64,000 bases of DNA from an uncultured Oscillospiraceae bacterium (GTDB lineage Bacteria; Bacillota; Clostridia; Oscillospirales; Oscillospiraceae). Shown piece by piece: positions 35,498-43,901 of this stretch; the stretch's first letter is position 1, and every line of letters starts with the position of its first letter. The notes below the pieces were generated by a model. The model was given only the letters and a program-made list of their open reading frames with translations. It was not told the origin of the DNA and searched no databases. The stretch lies in the NCBI GenBank assembly GCA_934623575.1, contig CAKTVL010000007.1:1-64000 (forward strand), written 5' to 3'. The position numbers and the translations under genes are program-made.

Positions 35498-36754
35498 ATG
35501 CAGATCATCAAGCGGGAGGAGTTTTCCGAAAAGCGCCAGGTGCGGCTGACCATCGCCGTGGATAAGGACACCTGGCAGCAGTCCCTGGAGCGGTGCTATC
35601 AGGGCGTCAGGTCCGTGTTCCCCGTGCAGGGCGAGCCCACGCGAGAGAAGCTGGAGAAGCAGTACGGCCCGGAGTTCCTGTATCAGGACGCCGTCAACGA
35701 CACCTATCCCCAGGCGCTGGTGGAGGCCATCGGCAGCAGCGACATCCAGATCGCTGGAACGCCCACCCTGAGCGTGGAGACCATCGGCCCGGAGGGGTAT
35801 ACCTTCTCCGCGGTCATCGACCTGTATCCGGAGGTGCAGCTGGGGCAGTACAAGGGGCTGAGCGCCGTTTATCCCCAGGTGGAGCTGAGCAATGACGACA
35901 CCGAGGCGGCGCTGGATGAGTACGCCCGCGCCCATCCCGACGTGCAGCACCCGGACCGGGCCGCCATGGGCGACGAGGTGGTGCTGGACTTCGAGGGCTT
36001 TGTGGACGGCGTGCCCTTCGAGGGCGGCAAGGGCGAGCAGTATCCCCTGCTGCTGGGCAGCGGCTATTTTATTCCCGGCTTTGAAGAGCAGGTGGCCGGC
36101 GCCGCCGTGGGCGAGGAGCGGGACGTGAACGTCACCTTCCCCACGGAGTATGTGCCGGAGCTGGCGGGCAAGGACGCGGTGTTCCGCATCAAGGTCCACC
36201 AGATCACCCGCCGGGCCATGCCGGAGTGGACGGACGAGTTCGCCCGCAGGCAGGGCTTTGAGGACCTGCCCGCCCTGCGCCGGGCGGTGATGGAGACCGC
36301 CGTGCAGAAAAAGCAGGCCCAGGCGGCGGAGCAGTTCGCCAACGAGCTGATCCGGCAGGTGACGGAGGGCATGACCGTCACCATCCCCGACGCCATGGTA
36401 GAGAACCAGCTGGACGGGCTGATCAACGAGCTGCGGGGGCATCTGCAGGCCCAGGGCGTCACGCTGGAGCAGTATCTGGAGATGGGGAACACGACCATGG
36501 AGCAGCTGCGGGACCACGCCCGCGCCCAGGCCGCGGCCGCCGCCCGCTATGAGCTTGCCATGACCGAGATCGCCCGCCGGGAGGGCATCGACATCACCGA
36601 GGCCGACGTGGACGCCAAGTATGAGGAGCTGTCCCGGCAGTATGAGCTGTCCGTGGACCTGCTGCGCCAGCAGCTGCCGCCCCTGCGGCTGCGCCACGAC
36701 CTGAAGCTGGCCGCCGCCCAGGCGGTGGTGGTGGATTCCGCCAAGAGAAAGTGA
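35498..36754 (+). CDS. tig: Trigger factor homologue with divergent ribosome-docking loop
   Basis: 418 aa from the ATG at 35498 (GAGGAGG 7 bases upstream). The order matches trigger factor: N-terminal domain (1-110), FKBP peptidyl-prolyl isomerase domain (about 155-240, with MGDEVVLDFEGFVDGVPFEGG and LLGSGYFIPGFEEQVAGA) and C-terminal helical arms. At the place of the ribosome-binding loop GFRKGKxP it reads SVFPVQGEPTREKLEKQYG, so the FRK motif is missing. It may be a second, non-ribosomal chaperone. clpP and clpX, common neighbours of tig, are absent. Confidence 0.87.
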   Translation: MQIIKREEFSEKRQVRLTIAVDKDTWQQSLERCYQGVRSVFPVQGEPTREKLEKQYGPEFLYQDAVNDTYPQALVEAIGSSDIQIAGTPTLSVETIGPEGYTFSAVIDLYPEVQLGQYKGLSAVYPQVELSNDDTEAALDEYARAHPDVQHPDRAAMGDEVVLDFEGFVDGVPFEGGKGEQYPLLLGSGYFIPGFEEQVAGAAVGEERDVNVTFPTEYVPELAGKDAVFRIKVHQITRRAMPEWTDEFARRQGFEDLPALRRAVMETAVQKKQAQAAEQFANELIRQVTEGMTVTIPDAMVENQLDGLINELRGHLQAQGVTLEQYLEMGNTTMEQLRDHARAQAAAAARYELAMTEIARREGIDITEADVDAKYEELSRQYELSVDLLRQQLPPLRLRHDLKLAAAQAVVVDSAKRK

Positions 36755-36784
36755 GTGGGAAAGCTTGCTTTTATCATACCTTTG

Positions 36785-36822
36785 ACAGCAAAAAACCACC
36801 CCGAATGGGGTGGTTTTTGCTT
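36785..36822. terminator. Bidirectional terminator
   Basis: AAAAAACCACCCC and its inverted copy around GAAT, between convergent genes. Confidence 0.9.
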
Positions 36823-38419
36823 ATTTTGTTACCCGACGGGCGCTGCCGAAGTACCAGGCGCCCATGCCGTCAGAGATCGTACCGGCGATGTCCTCCCGGA
36901 TCTGATACGGCTGCTGTACGCCGTACAGCGGGATGACGTTGGCGGTGTCCAGCAGCAGCCATTCCGCATCCTTCAGGTATGCGTCCCGGGCCTCCGGGGA
37001 GGTGCTGGCTGCCGCCACCCGCATCAGGATGTCGTAGGCGTTCATGTAGATCAGCGCGTAGTTGTGGCTGTCGCCGCTGCGCCAGGGGTCCAGATACGCC
37101 GCCGCATCGTTGTACAGAGCGGTCAGCTCCGTCAGCGCCAGCGTGAACTCGCCGCCGGAGAGCATCTGCTGATACGTCTCGTCCGGCTCGCCCTGCAGCG
37201 TCACGGTCAGGCCCAGCTTCTCCTGCCAGAGCCGCTGCAGCTGCTGGGCCAGTGCCGTCTGGGTAAGGGTGTCGCGGTACAGCAGCGTCACCGTGCCCAG
37301 GGAGGCCATGGCCTCCGGCCGGCTGAGCCCAGCCTGCCGCAGCAGCGTTGCGGCCTGGGTGCAGCGGTCGGCGTAGGTGTCCGGGTCGTTGTCGATGACC
37401 GCGCCGTTGACCTCGCGGAACACGCCGCCCTGGGCGGTGCGTATGCCGTAGGGCACCAGGCCGTCCGCGGCGATATAGTCCCCACCCAGCGCACTGGACA
37501 GGGTGGGGCGGTCGATGACCAGACTCAGGGCCTGCCGCAGCTCCGGGATGTCCACGTTGGTGGCCATCTGGTTGACCAGCAGCACGCCCACCGTGGGCTC
37601 TCCACCGACGCTGCCGCCCTCACCGGCGGCGCCGACGACCACATCCACGCTGCCGGCATCCCGGGCCGCGTCCGCCGCGCTCTTGAACTGGATCTCGATG
37701 CGGTCCGGCAGGATGCGCCGCGCGTCATAGTGCTCCGTCTGCTTCACCAGCGTGACGAAGCGCCCGTCGCTCCAATCCCCGATGCGGCGGAAGGGACCGT
37801 TGCCCGCGAAGGAGGCGCGGCTGTCCGCCCAGTTCTCGCCGCTTTCCACGGCCTTCTGCTGCACCGGCGCGGTGGCCGGAGAGGTGCATACGGCCTCTAC
37901 GAAGTAGGCGCAGGGGGCGCTGAGCGTCACCACAAGGGTGTGCTCGTCCGGCGCGGAGACGCCCAAGGCCTCCAGATCACCGGCGTGGGCGTCCTCATAG
38001 CCCGCCACCATGGACAGCACCGCCGCGTTGGGGCTGTCCGTCTCCGGCGATACCAGCCGCCGCCAGGCGTATACGAAGTCCTCCGCCGTCACCTCGGTGC
38101 CGTCGGACCACTTGGCGCCGGAGCGCAGGCGGAAGGTGTAGGTCTGGGTGCCGTCCTCGTTGTCGGTGGTCTCGTGGGACTGCGCCGCCGCGGAGACGAC
38201 GCCGTCCGCCGCCTGGCGGTACAGCGTGTCGAACAGGTGCAGCACCACCGTGCGCTGCGCGGCGGTGACGGCGTAGGCCGGATCCACGGACGTGACGCTG
38301 CCGGTCATGACCACGGAGATCTTGTCCTCGCCGTTGGTGGCCTCGCCGCAGCCGGTCAGCAGCAGGGAGGTCGTGCAGAGGGCCAGCAGCAGGGCTGCCG
38401 CCCGTTTCCAGAATTTCAT
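36821..38419 (-). CDS. Peptide ABC transporter substrate-binding lipoprotein (OppA-like)
   Basis: 532 aa. Lipoprotein signal with lipobox LLTGC (Cys near 24) after MKFWKRAAALLLALCT. The SBP_bac_5 family pattern is clear: TSVDPAYAVTAAQRTVVLHLFDTLYR, YTFRLRSGAKWSDGTEVTAEDFVYAWRRL, FAGNGPF. It should sit on the outer face of the membrane and bind oligopeptides. No permease or ATPase gene is adjacent, so it is an orphan that may share another system. Start 38419 has GGAGG upstream; an ATG further upstream lacks a site. Confidence 0.92.
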   Translation of the reverse strand: MKFWKRAAALLLALCTTSLLLTGCGEATNGEDKISVVMTGSVTSVDPAYAVTAAQRTVVLHLFDTLYRQAADGVVSAAAQSHETTDNEDGTQTYTFRLRSGAKWSDGTEVTAEDFVYAWRRLVSPETDSPNAAVLSMVAGYEDAHAGDLEALGVSAPDEHTLVVTLSAPCAYFVEAVCTSPATAPVQQKAVESGENWADSRASFAGNGPFRRIGDWSDGRFVTLVKQTEHYDARRILPDRIEIQFKSAADAARDAGSVDVVVGAAGEGGSVGGEPTVGVLLVNQMATNVDIPELRQALSLVIDRPTLSSALGGDYIAADGLVPYGIRTAQGGVFREVNGAVIDNDPDTYADRCTQAATLLRQAGLSRPEAMASLGTVTLLYRDTLTQTALAQQLQRLWQEKLGLTVTLQGEPDETYQQMLSGGEFTLALTELTALYNDAAAYLDPWRSGDSHNYALIYMNAYDILMRVAAASTSPEARDAYLKDAEWLLLDTANVIPLYGVQQPYQIREDIAGTISDGMGAWYFGSARRVTK

Positions 38420-38449
38420 AGGAGTGCCTCCGGAGATAAACTTTCCCCC

Positions 38450-38478
38450 ATTATAAACAAAAATACGCAAAAAGTAAA
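38450..38478 (-). promoter_or_regulatory. Promoter of the OppA-like gene
   Basis: Minus strand TTTACT (38473-38478), 17-base spacer, TATAAT (38450-38455); the -35 overlaps the asd terminator stem. Confidence 0.5.
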
Positions 38479-38504
38479 GCCGTCCGACAGGACGGCCTCA
38501 CTTT
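38464..38504 (-). terminator. Terminator of lysC-asd
   Basis: GGCCGTCC/GGACGGC stem around TGTC, extended by AAAGTGA/TTTACTTT, followed by T residues on the minus strand, just past the asd stop. Confidence 0.8.
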
Positions 38505-38512
38505 GTTTACAA

Positions 38513-39517
<1,005 letters not shown>

Positions 39518-39543
39518 GGTATATACCTCCAAATTTTCTGTCT

Positions 39544-39562
39544 TCCGGCGGCGTCCGCCGGC
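39544..39562 (-). other. Intercistronic hairpin lysC/asd
   Basis: CCGGCGGACGCCGCCGG, a compact GC stem without a T tract, 27 bases before the asd start. It may tune mRNA processing or partial termination. Confidence 0.4.
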
Positions 39563-39577
39563 CCGCTGCTGCTTTTT

Positions 39578-40900
39578 TTACTTGACGAAGCTGTTGTACA
39601 GCACCCGGATGGCCTTTTCGAAGTCGCCGGCGTCCACGCCCACGATGATGTTCAGCTCCTCCGGGCCCTGGGTGATCATGCGGATGTTGATGCCGTTTTC
39701 GCCCAGCTTGGCGAAGATCTTGCCGGAGGAGCCGGGCTGGAAGGCCATCTTCCGGCCCACGGCCGCCACCACGGCCATGCCGTCGGTGACGTGCAGACTG
39801 TCGGGCTTGAGCTCCTTCTCCATGTCGCCCAGCGCCTGGTACAGCGAGGGCGCGGCCTTGGCGCTCTCCACCACCAGCGAGACGGAGTCGATGCCGGAGG
39901 GGATATACTCCACATTGATATGGTAGCGCTCCAGGATCTCCAGCACCCGGCGGATCACGCCCAGCTCCGAGGACATGCCGTTCTTGGTCATGGTGATCAC
40001 GGAGAAGCCCTTCTTTCCGGCGATGCCGGTGATCATGCTGCTCTCCTGCCGCTCGGCCTCGGTGTCGTTGAAGGCTTCACGGATCATGGTGCCGGGGTGG
40101 TCGGGCTGGTTGGTGTTGCGGATGTTCAGGGGGATGTTCTTCTCCCGCACCGGGGAGACGGTGCCCTCGTGCAGCACCTGCGCGCCGATATAACTCAGCT
40201 CGCGCAGCTCGGCGTAGGTGATGCGCTCGATGGGCCGGGGATCGGGGACGATCTTGGGGTCGGCCATCAGGAAGCCGGACACGTCCGTCCAGTTCTCGTA
40301 CACGTCGGCGTCCAGCGCCGCCGCCGCCAGGGCACCGGTGATATCGCTGCCGCCGCGGGAGAAGGTGTGGATGCTGCCGTCGGGCAGCACGCCGTAGAAG
40401 CCGGGAATGACCACCCTGCGGCCGGAGGCCGCATGGGCCAGGGCCTGATAGCTCTGCTCCTGGTCCACGGTGCCGTCCATGCGGAAGTGCAGCCACAGGC
40501 TGCTGTCCAGAAAGTCAAAGCCCAGATAATCCGCCATGATGCGGGCGGCAAAGTACTCGCCCCGGCTCACCAGCTCGTCGGCAGAGATGCCCTTGTCCAT
40601 CTTCTGCCGCAGGGCGTCGAACTCCTGCTCCAGCGGTGTGTGCAGCCCCAGCTCGTCCCGGATCTCCAGATACCGACTGCGGATCATATCGAATATACCG
40701 TCGCAGCTGACGCCGTATTGCAGATGCGCGTGGCACAGATACAGCAGATCGGTGATCTTGTGGTCGTCCTTGAACCGCTTTCCGGCGGCGCTGACCACCA
40801 CCACACGGCGGCTGGGATCGGCCTCTACGATGGAGCGGACCTTGCTGAGCTGATGGGCGTCCGCCATGGAGGAACCGCCGAATTTCAATACTTTCAACAT
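39578..40900 (-). CDS. lysC: Aspartate kinase
   Basis: 440 aa. KFGGSSMADA near the N-terminus, the ELVSRGEYFAARIMADYL segment, GFYGVLPDGSIHTFSRGGSDITGA (substrate loop) and two C-terminal ACT domains (from about residue 310, ITGIAGKKGFSVITMTKNGM). It phosphorylates aspartate; ACT domains imply feedback control by lysine and/or threonine. The start MLKVLKFGGSS has AAAGAGGCG upstream. It is the first gene of lysC-asd, divergent from thrC. Confidence 0.96.
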   Translation of the reverse strand: MLKVLKFGGSSMADAHQLSKVRSIVEADPSRRVVVVSAAGKRFKDDHKITDLLYLCHAHLQYGVSCDGIFDMIRSRYLEIRDELGLHTPLEQEFDALRQKMDKGISADELVSRGEYFAARIMADYLGFDFLDSSLWLHFRMDGTVDQEQSYQALAHAASGRRVVIPGFYGVLPDGSIHTFSRGGSDITGALAAAALDADVYENWTDVSGFLMADPKIVPDPRPIERITYAELRELSYIGAQVLHEGTVSPVREKNIPLNIRNTNQPDHPGTMIREAFNDTEAERQESSMITGIAGKKGFSVITMTKNGMSSELGVIRRVLEILERYHINVEYIPSGIDSVSLVVESAKAAPSLYQALGDMEKELKPDSLHVTDGMAVVAAVGRKMAFQPGSSGKIFAKLGENGINIRMITQGPEELNIIVGVDAGDFEKAIRVLYNSFVK

Positions 40901-40937
40901 ATTATCGCCTCTTTCACCAGGAATTGTTGTGTGAGAC

Positions 40938-40983
40938 TTTTCTCTCAGCTTACAAAAAAATATTTTTTGTCCGCGAGAGAAAA
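40938..40983. promoter_or_regulatory. 46-bp dyad between lysC and thrC
   Basis: TTTTCTCTC (40938-40946) and GAGAGAAAA (40975-40983) are inverted arms; inside them a 17-19 bp AT palindrome (ACAAAAAAATATTTTTTGT, 40952-40970) has the same centre. It lies in the lysC leader and just upstream of the thrC -35 box. It could be an operator or an RNA hairpin. Confidence 0.55.
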
Positions 40984-40987
40984 ACAC

Positions 40988-41016
40988 TTGCTTTTTTGAT
41001 GGAGACAGTGTATCAT
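40988..41016 (+). promoter_or_regulatory. Promoter of thrC-thrH
   Basis: TTGCTT (40988-40993), 17-base spacer, TATCAT (41011-41016). Confidence 0.7.
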
Positions 41017-41041
41017 AGCACTATCGGAAATGCAAGTGCAA
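41012..41041 (-). promoter_or_regulatory. Promoter of lysC-asd, sharing the -10 of thrC
   Basis: Minus strand TTGCAC (41036-41041), 18-base spacer, TATGAT (41012-41017). The -10 hexamers of the two promoters overlap by 5 bases. Confidence 0.65.
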
Positions 41042-41070
41042 ATTTCAAAAGTTTTTGCGGAGGCTTTTTT

Positions 41071-42522
41071 ATGATCTACCACAGTACAAGAAACGAGCAG
41101 CTGACGGCATCCTCCACCCACGCGGTGCTGCAGGGCATCGCCCCGGACGGCGGCCTGTACATCTGCGACCCGGCGGCGCTGCACTTCGACTGGCGCGCCG
41201 CGCTGGAGAAGGACACCCTCACCATGGCGGCGGACATCCTGCATGCCCTGCTGCCGGATTTCAAGGACATGGACCAGCTGGTGCGCGACAGCTACGCCGG
41301 CAAGTTCCCCACCGCCGACCTGACGCCCCTGACACCGGTGGCGGACAAATATGTGCTGGAGCTGTACCACGGCCCCACCAGCGCCTTTAAGGACGTGGCC
41401 CTCAGCGTGCTGCCCCGGCTGATCGTGGCCGCGGCCAAGGACGAGGGCATGAAGGGCGACGTGGTCATCCTCACCGCCACCTCCGGCGACACCGGCAAGG
41501 CCGCCATGGAGGGGTTCCACGACGTCCCCGGCACCCGGATCACTGTATTCTATCCCTACGGCGGCGTCTCTCCGGTGCAGCAGGCCCAGATGGCCACCCA
41601 GGAGGGCGGGAACGTCCGGGTGTGCGCCGTCCGCGGCAACTTCGACGACGCCCAGACCGGCGTGAAGAACATCTTCGCCGCCTGCAAGGACAGGGACCTG
41701 CACGGCGCCATGCTGTCCTCCGCCAACTCCATCAACATCGGCCGTCTGGCCCCCCAGGTGGTGTACTACTTCCGGGCCTACGGCGATCTGGTGAAGGCGG
41801 GACGCATCAAGCTGGGCGACGTGGTGGACTACACCGTGCCCACCGGCAACTTCGGCGACATCCTGGCGGGCTACTTTGCCAAGCTGATGGGCCTGCCCGT
41901 GGGCCGGCTGATCTGCGCCAGCAATGCCAACGACGTGCTGACGGAGTTCCTGACCACCGGCCGGTACGACAAGCGCCGCCCCTTCTACAAGACCACCTCC
42001 CCCTCCATGGACATCCTGGTGTCCAGCAATCTGGAGCGGCTGCTGTATCTGGTCAGCCAGGATGCCAGCTGCGTGGAGCGCCTGATGCGTGAGCTGAACA
42101 CCCAGGGCTGGTATCAGGTCAGCGGCTGGATGCTGGAGCAGCTGCACAGCGTGTTCGGCTGCGGCTGCTGCGACGATGCCGGCGCAGCGGAGGTCATCGG
42201 CCGGGTCTGGAGGGAGCACAGGTACCTCTGCGACCCCCACACCGCCGTGGCCTGGGCCGTAGCGGAGAAGCACACCCGCGAGGGCATCCCCATGGTGGTG
42301 CTGTCCACCGCCTCCCCCTACAAGTTCCCCGCCGCCGTGCTCAGCGCTCTGGGGGAGGACACCGGCGACAACGAATTTGCCATGATGGAGCAGCTGCACC
42401 GCATCACCGGCATGGAGATCCCCAAGAACCTGCGCGGCCTGGAGGGCCGCCCCGTGCGGCACAAGGACGTGATCGACAAGGACAAGATGCTGGACTATGT
42501 GCTGGCCGACGTACTGAAATAA
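41071..42522 (+). CDS. thrC: Threonine synthase
   Basis: 483 aa, the long class of ThrC. The start at 41071 has GCGGAGG 7 bases upstream. MIYHSTRNEQL start, PLP lysine in YHGPTSAFKDVALSVLP near 113, TATSGDTGKAAMEGF, and the phosphate loop VPTGNFGDILAGYFAK. It converts O-phosphohomoserine to threonine with PLP. thrH follows after 18 bases. A homoserine dehydrogenase gene is not in the window. Confidence 0.97.
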   Translation: MIYHSTRNEQLTASSTHAVLQGIAPDGGLYICDPAALHFDWRAALEKDTLTMAADILHALLPDFKDMDQLVRDSYAGKFPTADLTPLTPVADKYVLELYHGPTSAFKDVALSVLPRLIVAAAKDEGMKGDVVILTATSGDTGKAAMEGFHDVPGTRITVFYPYGGVSPVQQAQMATQEGGNVRVCAVRGNFDDAQTGVKNIFAACKDRDLHGAMLSSANSINIGRLAPQVVYYFRAYGDLVKAGRIKLGDVVDYTVPTGNFGDILAGYFAKLMGLPVGRLICASNANDVLTEFLTTGRYDKRRPFYKTTSPSMDILVSSNLERLLYLVSQDASCVERLMRELNTQGWYQVSGWMLEQLHSVFGCGCCDDAGAAEVIGRVWREHRYLCDPHTAVAWAVAEKHTREGIPMVVLSTASPYKFPAAVLSALGEDTGDNEFAMMEQLHRITGMEIPKNLRGLEGRPVRHKDVIDKDKMLDYVLADVLK

Positions 42523-42540
42523 AAGAAAGGATACGACGCT

Positions 42541-43140
42541 ATGAATATCGTTTGTTTGGACATGGAGGGCGTTCTCGTCCCCGAGATCTGGATCGCATTT
42601 GCCGAGGAGAGCGGCATCCCCGAGTTCCGCCGCACCACCCGCGATGAGCCGGACTACGACAAGCTCATGCGCTGGCGCATCGCCCTGCTGCGGGAGAAGG
42701 GCATGAAGCTCAGGGATATCCAGAACGTCATCGCCAAGATCGACCCGCTGCCCGGCGCCAAGGCATTCCTGGACGAGCTGCGCAAGGACGCGCAGGTGGT
42801 CATCATCAGCGATACCTTCGACCAGTTCGCCATGCCCCTGATGGCCAAGCTGGGCTATCCCACCCTGCTGTGCAACACCCTGGAGGTGGACGAGGAGGGC
42901 TATATCATCCGCCACGTCATGCGCTGCGAGCACTCCAAGCGCAGCACCGTCCGCGCCCTGCACGACATCGGCTACACCACCATCGCCAGCGGCGACAGCT
43001 ACAACGACCTGGACATGCTGCTGAACAGCGAGACCCGGTTCCTGTTCCGCGGTCCCGACCAGATCAAGAGGGACTACCCCGACCTGCCCGCCGTGGAGGA
43101 ATACGACCAGCTGCTGGCCGGTATCCGTGCCGCGCTTTGA
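42541..43140 (+). CDS. thrH: Bifunctional phosphoserine phosphatase / homoserine phosphotransferase ThrH
   Basis: 199 aa. CLDMEGVLVPEIWIAFAEESGI closely matches the start of Pseudomonas ThrH, a HAD enzyme with nucleophile and acid Asp/Glu in this motif. Further motifs are VVIISDTFDQF (motif II), a Lys/Arg-containing HSKRSTV, and GDSYNDLDML (motif IV). ThrH moves phosphate from phosphoserine to homoserine, feeding threonine synthase, which is the gene just upstream. AAAGAAAGGA precedes the ATG. This pairing supports a ThrB-independent threonine route. Confidence 0.93.
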   Translation: MNIVCLDMEGVLVPEIWIAFAEESGIPEFRRTTRDEPDYDKLMRWRIALLREKGMKLRDIQNVIAKIDPLPGAKAFLDELRKDAQVVIISDTFDQFAMPLMAKLGYPTLLCNTLEVDEEGYIIRHVMRCEHSKRSTVRALHDIGYTTIASGDSYNDLDMLLNSETRFLFRGPDQIKRDYPDLPAVEEYDQLLAGIRAAL

Positions 43141-43147
43141 TGGTTTG

Positions 43148-43420
43148 ATACCATCGATCGACAAGGGCAAACACGCCTGACAGCGCGTCTTTCCGGCGCT
43201 TTTTGTCCTTTTCGCCTTGGCGGGCGTCAGCCCGCCTGCGTCTCAAAAGCCACTCGAAAATCCATCGCTGTCAGGTGCGAAGCAGTTTTGCCGGAGCGGA
43301 AATGTGTCCAGACGAGGAAAGACCCGCAGAGAATACTTGACGTATTGTCAAGGGGCTTGACGCTGTATGGGCGCATTTCCGCCCGTCAAAACCGTGTCTG
43401 CCCTTGTCGATCGATGGTAT
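43148..43420. mobile_element. 273-bp MITE-like element with 28-bp terminal inverted repeats
   Basis: Ends at 43148-43175 and 43393-43420 are inverted copies with 27 of 28 identities, beginning ATACCATCGATCGACAAGGG. A TA flanks each CCATCG terminus, as in TA-target mariner/IS630-type elements. Inner inverted pairs are CCTGACAGCG (43176-43185) with 43267-43276, and a 20-bp imperfect pair at about 43288-43307 with 43374-43392. There is no transposase and no gene in this gap. Confidence 0.75.
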
Positions 43421-43433
43421 TGATACAAAACAA

Positions 43434-43470
43434 CGGAAAAACCGGACGCAGAAGCGTCCGGTTTTTCCGT
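43434..43470. terminator. Terminator of the zinc-ribbon gene at 43493
   Basis: AAAAACCGGACGC and its inverted copy around AGAA, with T tracts on both strands. Confidence 0.9.
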
Positions 43471-43492
43471 TGTGAAGAGGGTGAAAAAACAC

Positions 43493-43747
43493 TTACAGCT
43501 GCACGCGGTTCTCGCGGGTCCAACTGGTCATGTTCAGCTTGGGATAGCGGCGGCGCAGGTCCTCCAGCTGGCCGTCCGTGTCGCCCAGGGCGGCGATGCG
43601 GTTCAGGGTGGCCAGATCGGCGGCGTTCATGGGCTGCGCCTCGTCGGCGCCGCAGGCTGCGCAGTGATAGCGCTTGGTGCTCTCAGAATAAGCAACGTCG
43701 GTGCTGCCGCAGACAGCGCAACGGGTGATCTTGGATACGATAGCCAT
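43493..43747 (-). CDS. Small zinc-ribbon protein
   Basis: 84 aa. The N-terminal half is a zinc ribbon (CAVCGSTDV...YHCAACGA); the rest is a polar helical tail rich in Arg and Leu (LATLNRIAALGDTDGQLEDLRRRYPKL). The ATG has TGGAGG upstream and a promoter lies at 43789-43817. There is no recognisable enzyme domain. It could be a nucleic-acid or protein adaptor, but nothing in the context points to a partner. It is divergent from the LysR regulator. Confidence 0.75.
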   Translation of the reverse strand: MAIVSKITRCAVCGSTDVAYSESTKRYHCAACGADEAQPMNAADLATLNRIAALGDTDGQLEDLRRRYPKLNMTSWTRENRVQL

Positions 43748-43788
43748 AATTTTTTACCTCCATATTCTTGCTTCGTTTGACTGTCCTT

Positions 43789-43817
43789 ATGTTACCACGA
43801 AATAGTTCAGTTGTAAA
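43789..43817 (-). promoter_or_regulatory. Promoter of the zinc-ribbon gene
   Basis: Minus strand TTTACA (43812-43817), 17-base spacer, TAACAT (43789-43794). Confidence 0.55.
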
Positions 43818-43831
43818 ACGCATAATTGTAT

Positions 43832-43861
43832 TTGCAAGTATGAAGAAAAGTATGATATAAT
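43832..43861 (+). promoter_or_regulatory. Promoter of the LysR regulator gene
   Basis: TTGCAA (43832-43837), 18-base spacer, TATAAT (43856-43861). The spacer has a direct repeat AAGTATGA, which may be a regulator site. Confidence 0.65.
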
Positions 43862-43901
43862 GCAACTGTCACGAAATGAACCGGAGGAGGGGAGACGGGC
43901 C

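Noticed and set aside
40907..40990. A lysine riboswitch in the lysC leader
   Set aside because: The leader is only about 100 bases and shows an AT-rich dyad rather than the five-helix lysine aptamer.
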